A stretch of DNA of 64,000 nt from Leptofilum sp965223525 (GTDB lineage: Bacteria; Chloroflexota; Anaerolineae; Promineifilales; Promineifilaceae), in NCBI RefSeq assembly GCF_965223525.1, contig NZ_OZ245005.1, forward strand, positions 2,257,709 through 2,321,708, written 5' to 3'. Below, piece by piece: positions 50,640-59,469 of this stretch (within the stretch, counting starts at the first letter, position 1; each line of letters opens with the position of its first letter). The notes beneath the pieces are model-generated. The model ran no database searches and was not told the DNA's origin. It worked only from the letters and a program-made list of their open reading frames with translations. The position numbers were made by a program, and so were the translations under genes.

Positions 50640-53600
50640 ATGACAGTTTCTGGACTCCTTGACATCTTCAACGAACTGCCTGCTTTTGGTCAGCTAATGG
50701 CGGAACTGGATGAGAAAAAGCTGATTCCGGCCTTGACCTTGCCGACGAGTGCTAGGACGGCCGTTCTCGCCCAGCTCTATTTGCAAAGAAACGTCCCTGT
50801 CGTGCTGATCACAGGCAAAGTGGAGTCCGCTGCCGCCTGGATTCAGGCACTAGAAATGTGGCTGCCCCCCGGTGATGTCATGCGCCGCTTGCCAGAGCCA
50901 ACTCCGCTACCTTATGATCGCGGCCCGTGGAGCGAACGCTGCCGCGCCGACCGCCTCACCGTTCTCACCCGACTGATGGCCGGGCAGCATCCGCAGCTAC
51001 CTGCGCCGGAACAACCGCCGCTGATCGTCACCTCGGCGCGTGCCTTTTTGCAAAAAACGCTGCCCAAACGACGCTTCATAACCAGCACGCGCGTGCTGCG
51101 CGTGGGGCAAATCATAGAGTTGGAAAAAATAACCGCCAACTGGCTAGGCATTGGTTATGAAGAAGTCAGCGTGGTGGAAGCAGCCGGGCAGTTTAGTCGT
51201 CGCGGCGGCATTATAGACGTCTTCCCCATCGCCACGCCGTACCCAGTGCGGATTGAACTGTTTGGCGATGAAATTGATACGATGCGAACCTTTGATCCGG
51301 CGACGCAGCGCTCCATCGAAGTAAATGGCAGTGCCAAGACAGACACGATCATCGTGCCGCCTACGCGGGAAGCCTTACCCAGCGTGGCTGCTGACTTTGC
51401 CCTCTCTCTAGAAGACGAACGGGAGCTGCAGGCGGAAGGGGCTAGCCTTCCTTCATGGCGCGATGACATTTCTGATTTACGGAGCGGAAAGTCGTTCCCG
51501 AACCTGGAATATTATTTGCCGCTGCTCTACCCGCAGCCTGCCAGCCTGCTAGATTATTTGCCCAACGAGGCGCTGGTGGTGGTGGACGATTGGGTTGAAC
51601 TGGAAACGGCCGTCTCCGAACTCCACCAACATGCCGACCAGATGGCAAACGAGCAGGTGAGCCTGCCGTCCAACTACCAAAGCCCGCTGTTTGCCTGGGA
51701 GCAAATTCGGGACGTGCTGAATTGGTGGCAGCCGCTCATTTTGGGGGATGGGGAAGGTGATGAAGCGTTGGAACGGCCGTATTTAGACCTTGCGTCCTCG
51801 TTTGAACCAGGGCCACGATACGGGGGGCAAGTACGGCCGTTGCTCACCCAGCTCAAATCGGCCCAGCAAGAAGGGGATCGCGTGGTGGTGCTCAGCCAGC
51901 AAGCTGCCCGCCTGCAAGACCTCTGGCGCGAAGAGTTGCGCCGCGAAGATTTTCGCGCCATACCCCCAGAAAGCCTCATCCTGCGCGGTGGTTTGACAAG
52001 CACAGGCAACGGTGATGAACGATCGCTTGGTCACCCCGATGAATCTCTTTCCGATTTACCAAAACCGGGCTCTCTCACCTTTGTCCAGGGGGCGTTGCCT
52101 GAAGGCTTTGTATTGGTACGGCGTGAAGACGACGAGATTTTGCTCGATTTGCTCACCGATGCCGAGATTTTTGGCTGGAATCGTCCCGCACCGCGCCGCT
52201 GGCGTTCACCACGCCCCATCGCCCCAGAAGCTCGCTTTGCCGACATTACTGCCGGGGATTATGTAGTCCATCTGGAGTACGGCATCGGCCGATTTGCTGG
52301 CTTGGTGAGCCGCAATATTGGCGGTATGCAGCGGGAATATTTGCTCATGGAGTATGCCAACGGCGACACGCTCTACGTGCCCGCTCACCACGCCGACCGC
52401 TTGAGTAAATGGGTAGGCTCAGACGAACGGCCGCCCACCATGCACCGCCTTGGCGAACGCTCCTGGACAAAAGCCAAAGCCAAAGCCCAAAAAGCCGCAG
52501 ACGAACTGGCCGACGAGCTGCTAGACTTGTATGCTATCCGCGAAACGATTGCCGGACATGCCTTCTCGCCCGATAGCGAATGGCAAGCGGAGCTAGAGGC
52601 CAGCTTCCCTTATCGGGAAACCGAAGACCAATTGCGCGTCATTGCCGAGGTAAAGACAGATATGGAGCAGCCACAGCCAATGGATCGGCTGATTTGTGGC
52701 GATGTGGGCTACGGCAAAACGGAGGTGGCTTTACGTGCCGCCTTCAAAGCGGTAATGGACAGTAAGCAGGTGGCCATTTTGGTGCCGACGACTGTTTTAG
52801 CCCAGCAGCATTACAATACGTTTTATGAGCGGTTACGGCCGTTTCCCGTCACCGTGCAAATGCTCTCCCGCTTTCGCACCCAAGCCCAGCAGCAGCGGAT
52901 TGTGAAGGAGTTGAGGAACGGCCGTATAGACATAATCATTGGTACGCACCGCCTTCTCTCCGACGATATTTCTTTCAAGGATTTGGGGCTGGTCATTGTG
53001 GATGAGGAGCAGCGTTTTGGCGTGGCTCATAAAGAAAAGCTCAAGCAGTGGCGCACTGAAGTAGACGTGTTAACGATGACCGCCACGCCTATCCCGCGCA
53101 CGCTGTACATGAGCCTCACCGGGGTGCGTAATATCAGCATCATAGATACGGCACCGGCCGAGCGACTGCCGGTGCAAACCTACGTGGGCGCTTTCGACGA
53201 GACACGCCTCAAACGTGCCCTCCAGCGCGAACTGGATCGGGGCGGGCAGGTGTTCTTGGTACACAACCGCGTCCAAACTATTGACATCATTCACAGGCAG
53301 ATTCAGCGGCTGGTGCCGGAAGCCCGCGTGGCGATTGGCCATGGCCAGATGAGCGAGCGACAGCTAGAGCGCATTATGACCGACTTTGATGAGGGTAAGA
53401 TTGACATTTTGATCAGCACCACCATCATCGAAAGCGGCCTGGACATTCCCAACGCCAACACGCTTATCGTGGATCGAGCCGACCGCTTTGGCCTGGCGCA
53501 GATGTACCAACTGCGGGGGCGCGTGGGGCGCGGGGCCAAGCGGGCCTACGCTTACTTTTTCCATGCTCCCTGGCGTACGCTCAATGAGGATGCTCGCTTG

Positions 53601-54263
53601 CGTCTGGAAACCATTGCCGAGCAAACTGACCTGGGGGCGGGCTACCAAATTGCCCTGCGCGACATGGAAATTCGCGGCGCGGGGGATTTGCTGGGTGGAG
53701 CGCAAAGTGGGCATATTTCGGCCGTTGGCTTCGATCTGTACACCAAGCTGTTGGCCAACGCCGTGAAGCGGCGCAAAGCGGAGCGCAAAGGTGAGATGCT
53801 GCCTGCCGAACTGCCTGAAGCCACGCTCATTGACGTGCCGCTAGCGGCCTACGTGCCGCCCGACTATGTGCCAGACCCCGCGCTGCGGCTGCGACTCTAC
53901 CGCCGCATGGCCATGCTGGGTGATCTGGTTGAAATTGATGAGATGGCGATGGAATTAGCCGATCGCTTTGGCCCAATTCCTGATCCGGTGCATCATTTGT
54001 TATATCAATTACGTATTAAGTCATTAGCGGAGAGAGCGCAGGTAACGGCCGTAACCACAGAAGCGGGCCAGATCAAAATTCGCCTGCTAGATTTGGAAGG
54101 CATTGATCGCTTCCGCCTGCAGCGTTTTCTGGGTGAATCCGTCCGCGTTAGCCGTAAAGCTATCTGGATGCCCCGCGATCTTAGCATCAAAGAGTGGCAG
54201 GTAACACTGGTACAGGTACTGGAACGGCTCGCCTCGTTTGAGCGTGATAAAATGAAGATATAA
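50640..54263 (+). CDS. mfd: Transcription-repair coupling factor Mfd
   Basis: 1,207 residues, close to usual. The order is UvrB-like N-terminal domains, an RNA-polymerase-interaction domain (YVVHLEYGIGRFAGL), a RecG-like helicase with Walker A CGDVGYGKTEVALRAA, DEEQRFGVAHKEKLK as the DExQ box and QLRGRVGRG as motif VI, and a TRCF domain at the C-terminus with RLRLYRRMAMLGDL. Mfd removes RNA polymerase stalled at DNA damage and recruits UvrA. The ATG at 50640 follows directly after a word-repeat dyad, with no strong ribosome binding site. Confidence 0.97.
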   Translation: MTVSGLLDIFNELPAFGQLMAELDEKKLIPALTLPTSARTAVLAQLYLQRNVPVVLITGKVESAAAWIQALEMWLPPGDVMRRLPEPTPLPYDRGPWSERCRADRLTVLTRLMAGQHPQLPAPEQPPLIVTSARAFLQKTLPKRRFITSTRVLRVGQIIELEKITANWLGIGYEEVSVVEAAGQFSRRGGIIDVFPIATPYPVRIELFGDEIDTMRTFDPATQRSIEVNGSAKTDTIIVPPTREALPSVAADFALSLEDERELQAEGASLPSWRDDISDLRSGKSFPNLEYYLPLLYPQPASLLDYLPNEALVVVDDWVELETAVSELHQHADQMANEQVSLPSNYQSPLFAWEQIRDVLNWWQPLILGDGEGDEALERPYLDLASSFEPGPRYGGQVRPLLTQLKSAQQEGDRVVVLSQQAARLQDLWREELRREDFRAIPPESLILRGGLTSTGNGDERSLGHPDESLSDLPKPGSLTFVQGALPEGFVLVRREDDEILLDLLTDAEIFGWNRPAPRRWRSPRPIAPEARFADITAGDYVVHLEYGIGRFAGLVSRNIGGMQREYLLMEYANGDTLYVPAHHADRLSKWVGSDERPPTMHRLGERSWTKAKAKAQKAADELADELLDLYAIRETIAGHAFSPDSEWQAELEASFPYRETEDQLRVIAEVKTDMEQPQPMDRLICGDVGYGKTEVALRAAFKAVMDSKQVAILVPTTVLAQQHYNTFYERLRPFPVTVQMLSRFRTQAQQQRIVKELRNGRIDIIIGTHRLLSDDISFKDLGLVIVDEEQRFGVAHKEKLKQWRTEVDVLTMTATPIPRTLYMSLTGVRNISIIDTAPAERLPVQTYVGAFDETRLKRALQRELDRGGQVFLVHNRVQTIDIIHRQIQRLVPEARVAIGHGQMSERQLERIMTDFDEGKIDILISTTIIESGLDIPNANTLIVDRADRFGLAQMYQLRGRVGRGAKRAYAYFFHAPWRTLNEDARLRLETIAEQTDLGAGYQIALRDMEIRGAGDLLGGAQSGHISAVGFDLYTKLLANAVKRRKAERKGEMLPAELPEATLIDVPLAAYVPPDYVPDPALRLRLYRRMAMLGDLVEIDEMAMELADRFGPIPDPVHHLLYQLRIKSLAERAQVTAVTTEAGQIKIRLLDLEGIDRFRLQRFLGESVRVSRKAIWMPRDLSIKEWQVTLVQVLERLASFERDKMKI

Positions 54264-54265
54264 GT

Positions 54266-54324
54266 ATTGTGTATTCCGTTAAATAGCAAATTACGCACAA
54301 CGCAATACGCAATACGCAACAGGC
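54266..54324. repeat. Intergenic word repeat (CGCAATACGCAATACGCAA)
   Basis: Three tandem copies of the word CGCAATA on the right half, facing TATTGTGTATTCCG on the left. It lies between mfd and the 54326 gene. Confidence 0.65.
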
Positions 54325-54325
54325 T

Positions 54326-54697
54326 ATGGATATTAAGTTTTTTGATGACCCGTTTGAAGGGCCAAAGCCGCGGGAAGAGGTAAAAATTAAACAGTTGGGA
54401 CTGTACATGCACGAGGACAGCCGTCGCGTAGCCGTTGGGTTTGATTTGACACCATTTTTGGAACGGCCGTCCATCCAGGTCACGTTTACCAATGAGAGCG
54501 GAGAAGAAGCGGGGTCGCTGCACGTCATCGAGACGTTGCAAACCAACTTTAGCTTGACGGTGCATTTGCGGGATAAAGAGCCAACCGAGATGTATGAAGT
54601 AACGGCCGTTGTTTACTACGCCACCCCAGAAACCGAGCGTGTGGATGTGCATACCCTCACCCGCACGCTCAATCGCACCACCCCCGGTGAACAATAG
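54326..54697 (+). CDS. Conserved-looking hypothetical protein, 123 residues
   Basis: Not recognised. It starts MDIKFFDDPFEGPKPREEVKI and is a predicted all-beta protein with alternating polar and hydrophobic residues (VAVGFDLTPF, IQVTFTNESG, FSLTVHLRD). No signal or helix anchors it, so it should be cytoplasmic. It lies 60 bases after mfd on the same strand and may be co-transcribed. Base use is like its neighbours and it carries two copies of the palindrome. Confidence 0.7.
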   Translation: MDIKFFDDPFEGPKPREEVKIKQLGLYMHEDSRRVAVGFDLTPFLERPSIQVTFTNESGEEAGSLHVIETLQTNFSLTVHLRDKEPTEMYEVTAVVYYATPETERVDVHTLTRTLNRTTPGEQ

Positions 54698-54731
54698 CCT
54701 GATATTTTAGCTCAAGGATTGGGGAAATTGC

Positions 54732-55484
54732 TCAACTTTTCGCACAGGAAATGATTAGCGTGCGAGGAATTTTTTGAATCCACTGGGCGTCAAACGAGGT
54801 AGCCTTTATGGTCTCCGGCAAGGTGGGTTCTGAGATTTCTTCAAACATAAATCCAGCTTGAATGAGTCCATTGAAGTAGGTTGATATTTTTCTGTGGTAG
54901 GCTCCTACCTTTCCTCGAATACCTTGTCCCCCTGAGTGCCAAAGCCCCTCTTGATTATAGTGCAATACACGGCAGGCGACATAGTTCCCAGCTTTGTCAG
55001 CTTCTGCGATTGTTTCGGGTACGGTAAACGGTGATTCAAAGCAAGGGTGTAGCAGGGCGATAATGAAGCGCCCCTTGATTTTCAGTACGCGACTGACAGT
55101 ATGAAAAATGGGCAAAATATCTGGTATGTCCATTAAGGCCATATTGCAAATGGCGACATCAAATGATTCATCTGCTATTTTGCTTAAAGTTTGCGCGTCA
55201 TCCAACAGAAATTTGATAGTAAAATCCTTAGATCTTTTTCTGGCTTGTTGGAGCAGCTTGCTTGAGATATCAACGGCCGTTACATTGCCACCACGTTGAG
55301 CTATTATGCGAGATAAGTAGCCCTCTCCACAAGCTAAATCACAGACTTCCTTTCCATCCACATCGCCTAGAATTCGAAGAATGTCATTTGTTCGCAAGCT
55401 AAAGTGGGAATGTACATTTTGTAATTCTTTGTGGACAAATTTTGTGTAGTAATCATCGATCGAGTCATAAAGAGATTCTGTCAT
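54732..55484 (-). CDS. Class I SAM-dependent methyltransferase (UbiE/COQ5-like)
   Basis: 250 residues. VCDLACGEGYLSRIIAQRGG is motif I, VTAVDISSKLLQQARK the acidic ribose-binding region, and FDVAICNMALMDIPD motif II/III. The substrate is not identified; the RGKVGAYHRKISTYFNGLI tail is common in small-molecule methyltransferases. The gene is more AT-rich than most here and carries a single palindrome copy. An excellent AAAGGAGG precedes the ATG at 55484. It has a minus-strand position of its own and may have been acquired. Confidence 0.9.
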   Translation of the reverse strand: MTESLYDSIDDYYTKFVHKELQNVHSHFSLRTNDILRILGDVDGKEVCDLACGEGYLSRIIAQRGGNVTAVDISSKLLQQARKRSKDFTIKFLLDDAQTLSKIADESFDVAICNMALMDIPDILPIFHTVSRVLKIKGRFIIALLHPCFESPFTVPETIAEADKAGNYVACRVLHYNQEGLWHSGGQGIRGKVGAYHRKISTYFNGLIQAGFMFEEISEPTLPETIKATSFDAQWIQKIPRTLIISCAKS

Positions 55485-55544
55485 GTTGCCTCCTTTCTAC
55501 CCAACTAGAGCCAATTGGAGAGCATTAAGTGACAGATTGATCAG

Positions 55545-55578
55545 AAAAGCCGCCTAGCTAAATACAGTGGCGGCTTTT
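55545..55578. terminator. Bidirectional rho-independent terminator
   Basis: AAAAGCCGCC and GGCGGCTTTT pair exactly around a 14-base loop. On the minus strand it follows the recombinase-like gene stop at 55664; T-runs flank it in both directions. Confidence 0.82.
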
Positions 55579-55663
55579 CAAGGGGAAACTTTGTTTAAGT
55601 ATTCTCGTTATGACTTTGGTTCTCACACTTCTCCTTTACCGATTACTGATACCTGAATATTGC

Positions 55664-56623
55664 TTACTCATTCAATTCTCTTTCTTTTTCTGCTAGCCGT
55701 TCCAACTTTGACTTTGTTTCACGCCAGGTAATTTTGGACAGCCCCAGCTTTTGCCGAATATCATCTTGTTCCACATTTGCCCGCCAATCACGCATGGTGG
55801 ACGCCCAACGTAAGTTCTCAAAAGATAGTAGGCCTCGGTCTAAACCAGCTTCGTCACCAACATCGCGCAAAATGTATTCCAGATTTCGTGGGGTGCAGGT
55901 AAAAAGCGTATCGGGTGGTTCGTATTGCACCAAATATTCATCTAATATGTCCAACCATTCTGGTTCAAGGTAAAGTTTGCGCTCTTTGTACCGAAGGCGG
56001 GGGTTGGCATAGCGTATGAACAGCATGGGCTGTTCCGGCTCTGTGCGATCAATATGATTGGGGACAATAGCCATTGCTTCGCCCTTTTTAATGCCGGTTT
56101 GTAGCAGCAAGGTGAGTAAAAGGTGAGGTCGTGCGTCTGGCTTTTGCTCTTGACCGCCCTCGCGCATTCTCTGGGAAACTGCCAGAGCCTTTTCCAGATC
56201 TGCCTCACTTGGAATGGTTGGGAGGGGGCTTTTGACGCTGCGTTGGATGACGGCCGTAGACGGATCATTAGGCAGCACCCCAGCACCATGTAGCCAACCA
56301 AAGAATACTTTCAGGGTTGTTACCCGCCGGGCATATGATTTGGGGCTGCACGGTACACCCCTTTCTTCCAGTAGCCACTTCAGGAAATCATTCAAATTAT
56401 TGGTGCCGATTTCGCCAATTGGCTGCCCAATGCCCAAATATTTGCCCAATAAACGAATATCACTGGCAAAGGCTTTCATGGTGTTGATGGCAAACCCTTC
56501 GTCACGCATGTGGGTTTCAAACAAACCCAGCGCCGCCTGGATGGAAGCATCGGTTGATAAGGGTGGGGCATCCTGGGATGGGGGTAGTTGATCGGGTGAA
56601 ATTAAAGGCTGCTGCTCGCTCAC
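55664..56623 (-). CDS. Tyrosine recombinase-like protein with degenerate catalytic residues
   Basis: 319 residues. An N-terminal SAM-like core-binding domain (ALGLFETHMRDEGFAINTMK, FLKWLLEERGVPCSPKSYARRVT) is typical of XerC/D-type recombinases. In the catalytic domain the first Arg motif (TGLRxSE) reads TGIKKGEAM with Lys, the box II region reads LRWASTMRDW, and the expected LGHxxxxTTxxYxH reads LGLSKITWRETKSKL with no Tyr at the nucleophile position. It likely binds DNA but cannot be assumed to recombine. No prophage or att sites are near. Start GTG at 56623, with AAGGAG upstream. Confidence 0.78.
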   Translation of the reverse strand: MSEQQPLISPDQLPPSQDAPPLSTDASIQAALGLFETHMRDEGFAINTMKAFASDIRLLGKYLGIGQPIGEIGTNNLNDFLKWLLEERGVPCSPKSYARRVTTLKVFFGWLHGAGVLPNDPSTAVIQRSVKSPLPTIPSEADLEKALAVSQRMREGGQEQKPDARPHLLLTLLLQTGIKKGEAMAIVPNHIDRTEPEQPMLFIRYANPRLRYKERKLYLEPEWLDILDEYLVQYEPPDTLFTCTPRNLEYILRDVGDEAGLDRGLLSFENLRWASTMRDWRANVEQDDIRQKLGLSKITWRETKSKLERLAEKERELNE

Positions 56624-56947
56624 GTTGACTCACTCCTTCACAAACAAGTTTCGTATAGGCAAGAAGATTAGAACATTTGAACCAATTTGTCAAGATATGT
56701 CCATTAGCATCTAGCACAAGTTATCTTCACAATATCTGAACATCTTTTTTATATGGTAATTCGTGCCGCGTAGTATACGCTGGATGATGTGCATATGACT
56801 GAATAGGTGAATGGTTAAGAATGAACTTTTACTAAGAACATGAGAGCAGACGGGTCATGTTGAACATTGCCCGCGTAAAATAAGAGCTTGTTTTGTAAGA
56901 TTCACGTTTTTATCTACCAACCTTTGCAAAAATTTAGGAGCATTTTT
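56624..56947. other. 324-base divergent region between the recombinase-like and YceI genes
   Basis: AT-rich DNA holding both gene starts, with AGGAG just before the YceI ATG. I see no convincing promoter hexamers, RNA gene or repeat in it. Confidence 0.5.
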
Positions 56948-57772
56948 ATGAAGAAGAATCATTTAATTAGTTTTTTGCTGGTGTCATTGGCCCTTTTATT
57001 GGTTTCAACAGCGTGTGGTTTATTGCAAGAACCAGCGGAACCAAGCGCCACCATTGAAGCGGTTCCTCTGGAAATTGAAGAAGCGGATGAGCCCATTGAG
57101 GTGGAAGAGCCTACGCCTGAAGCTGAAGAGCCACCTGTTGAAATTGATGAGGCAGAAGAACCTGAAGAGGAAATGGAAGAGGAAGAAGCAGAAGAGCTAG
57201 CTTCCGAAGAAGAGGAAGAGGCGGAACCTGCTGCTGGTGGCTTGTTGATTTTTGAAATTAGCCAAGATGCGTCTGAAGTGCGTTTTGAGTTGGATGAGGA
57301 TTTGCGCGGGAATCGGATTACCGTTGTCGGGTCAACCGATCAGGTGGCCGGGCAAATAGCCTTGGATCTGAGCGACCTTTCGTCTGCTCAGGTTGGTGAG
57401 ATTCAAATTAACGCACGCACACTGGAAACGGACAATAATTTCCGTAACCGCGCCATTCAGAATGAAATTTTGGATACGGGTGATTATGAGTTCATTAGCT
57501 TTGTGCCAACGGCCGTTTCTGGCCTACCTGCCTCCGCCACAATTGGGGAAGAAATCAGCTTCACCATCGAGGGAGACCTAACAATTCGGGACGTGACCGA
57601 AGCTGTGACTTTTAGCGTGGTGGCAACGGCCGTTTCCGAAACAGAAATCTCTGGCACCGCCACCGCGACCGTGTTGCGTGAAACCTATGGGCTTAACATT
57701 CCAGAGGTACCCAACGTTGCCAACGTGGAAAACGAAGTGGATTTGATTATTAGCTTTGTAGCGAACAAATAG
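56948..57772 (+). CDS. YceI family lipoprotein with acidic linker
   Basis: 274 residues. The lipobox VSTACG anchors it outside the membrane. A Glu-rich linker follows (residues 30-95, with EEEEAEELASEEEEEAEP). The YceI-like domain starts near 105: FEISQDASEVRFELDEDL, VVGSTDQVAGQIALDL, RTLETDNNFRNRAIQNEILDT. This lipocalin-like fold binds polyisoprenoid lipids in known members. AGGAG precedes the ATG at 56948; a reading from 56888 adds an unlikely leader. Confidence 0.9.
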   Translation: MKKNHLISFLLVSLALLLVSTACGLLQEPAEPSATIEAVPLEIEEADEPIEVEEPTPEAEEPPVEIDEAEEPEEEMEEEEAEELASEEEEEAEPAAGGLLIFEISQDASEVRFELDEDLRGNRITVVGSTDQVAGQIALDLSDLSSAQVGEIQINARTLETDNNFRNRAIQNEILDTGDYEFISFVPTAVSGLPASATIGEEISFTIEGDLTIRDVTEAVTFSVVATAVSETEISGTATATVLRETYGLNIPEVPNVANVENEVDLIISFVANK

Positions 57773-57830
57773 GTAAGTTCAGGTTCCTTTTCGGAATGAG
57801 CAAGAAGTGTGCATGATTTGAGCATTAAGC

Positions 57831-57867
57831 ATACCTCCGAGGTTTACCATACCTCGGGGGTATTTTG
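57831..57867 (+). terminator. Rho-independent terminator-like hairpin after the YceI gene
   Basis: ATACCTCCGAGG pairs with CCTCGGGGGTAT with one G-T pair; a TTTTGG stretch follows (57862 on). The stem is strong but the T-run is short. Confidence 0.6.
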
Positions 57868-57905
57868 GCACAAATTTCGTAGATGAGCCTTTATTTTTAC
57901 ATCTT

Positions 57906-59258
57906 CTATGTATTGTGGTTGTTAACTACGGAGGAATCGTTGTTTTCATCCATAGTTCTCTTGTTTCCAGAAGAGTGAGATGATCGTTGGATATTGTCAA
58001 CGATTCGTTTAATTTTAGAATAGACAAGCGGCTCATTAGAAATTGTTGGATAATTATACCGTTTTAATTTTCGATGTAATTTTTCACTGTGTTTGATAAT
58101 GATCACATTTTCGCCTTGTTTTTCGAAAAGAGTTTTCATCCTTTCTGCCGTGAATTTGTCGAAATCTCTATATTGATTAATTACCAGAATATCATTTGGG
58201 GTAAGAGCCTCATGCAATTTCATCGAAAAATCAACTAATTCTTTGGTTCCCTGATAGACTCCAAGCTCTGGCAATGTCGTAATTACAATATTATCAGCTG
58301 CAAGAATCGCGCCAACCATATACAAGTCAAGTGCGCCGTGACAATCAACTATCATTTCTCTGATACCATAATGCCGATATACAAAAGAAGCTAAATACTT
58401 AAGAAAAAGGGCAATTTCTGATTCGCTCATTCTTGATTCTTTACTTCCTAGAAACATTTGGTTTTCCCTTCGGCTAGGAAGAAAGAAGCAAGTTTCAGTA
58501 CGCGGACCAAACTTATTATTATCTCCCTCATCAGTAGAATTTTTAAATCTAGAGAGCTGGAGAGGTCTCAAATTTCTGACACCGCCTCGATGATTGTAGC
58601 AATATTGGTCTCGAAGCTTACCAAAATCTCCTTCTGAAAGATCAGATAACTTCAGTTCGTTTGCCGATCCCGAAGTTTCGCTTAATTTTTCCTCAATTTT
58701 CAATTCCTTAAATTGTGCTAATTCTTTCATTACCGTTGTGTCATGGTCGTGTAAGATGCCTTGCAACTGAAGAGTGAGGCCACGATTGTGGAGATCGAAA
58801 TCCACTAGTAAAACATCCCTTTTTTCACTTAGATACTCTAATAAACCAAGTGCTATTGTTGATTTCCCAACACCGCCTTTGCCACTGACGATAGCAGTAA
58901 TTTTTGCATTTTCCTTCACTTTTCTCCAATAATCGGCTGCCACATCTATTTCTGGTTCTTCGTTGAGACTATTAGGAGGCAACGAACTAAATGCTTCTTC
59001 AATAAGCCTTTGATCTTCATTTATTTCTTTCGCGTTGCTCCAGGCATTCCAAATTTGCTTTCCTAAGTGCACAAAAGGAACAGATAGAATTGCTACAATT
59101 AAGCCCGCAACTACTTCAATTGCAAAGTCATTAGTTTGCAGAAATGACGGTATAACAATAGTAGATATCCCAAAAACTGTAATGAGTGATAACAGTCCCA
59201 TGAATATCGGGAACCAAGATAGTAATCTACGTAACTCGCCGAAAAAAATTTGTGACAT
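57906..59258 (-). CDS. Membrane-anchored MinD/ParA-like ATPase
   Basis: 450 residues. Two N-terminal helices (WFPIFMGLLSLITVFGIST, about 15-36, and VVAGLIVAILSVPFVHL, about 45-65) form a membrane hairpin. A SIMIBI ATPase follows: deviant Walker A IVSGKGGVGKSTIALG near 124, Walker A' region LLVDFDLHNRGLTLQ, and IVDCHGALDLYMVGA in place of the usual switch II. A Ser/Asn-rich tail (NIQRSSHSSGNKRTMDEN) ends it. The gene is AT-rich, has no ACGGCCGT copies and no co-oriented partner. It could position or regulate something at the membrane. I do not recognise a characterised homologue. Confidence 0.72.
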   Translation of the reverse strand: MSQIFFGELRRLLSWFPIFMGLLSLITVFGISTIVIPSFLQTNDFAIEVVAGLIVAILSVPFVHLGKQIWNAWSNAKEINEDQRLIEEAFSSLPPNSLNEEPEIDVAADYWRKVKENAKITAIVSGKGGVGKSTIALGLLEYLSEKRDVLLVDFDLHNRGLTLQLQGILHDHDTTVMKELAQFKELKIEEKLSETSGSANELKLSDLSEGDFGKLRDQYCYNHRGGVRNLRPLQLSRFKNSTDEGDNNKFGPRTETCFFLPSRRENQMFLGSKESRMSESEIALFLKYLASFVYRHYGIREMIVDCHGALDLYMVGAILAADNIVITTLPELGVYQGTKELVDFSMKLHEALTPNDILVINQYRDFDKFTAERMKTLFEKQGENVIIIKHSEKLHRKLKRYNYPTISNEPLVYSKIKRIVDNIQRSSHSSGNKRTMDENNDSSVVNNHNT

Positions 59259-59469
59259 GTTCGTACTCCCTGGTAATGGCATTATCCTGATACCTTTTAT
59301 CTCTAGCTACGCAGGATAAAAATTGTAGTTGCAAATTTATGCTTCAGATTGCAACACAATAATTTTATTCCGTTTGCTCTACCGTTTGATCCCTAACCTA
59401 GGAGGTCAGTTGGCGTAAAGTAATGATAATCTTCAAGGATTTAAAATGTGGAAGTCTTTGACGAGATTT

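Noticed and set aside
54005..54694. A 229-codon minus-strand frame
   Set aside because: It is antisense to the end of mfd and the 54326 gene and crosses word-repeat DNA.
55664..56623. Prophage or integrative element signalled by an integrase-like gene
   Set aside because: Catalytic residues are missing, neighbours are ordinary genes and no phage genes or att repeats are visible; the only tRNA in the window is 44 kb away.
59390..59469. AGGAGGTCAG motif that could be a ribosome binding site
   Set aside because: No reading frame of useful length follows it on the plus strand.
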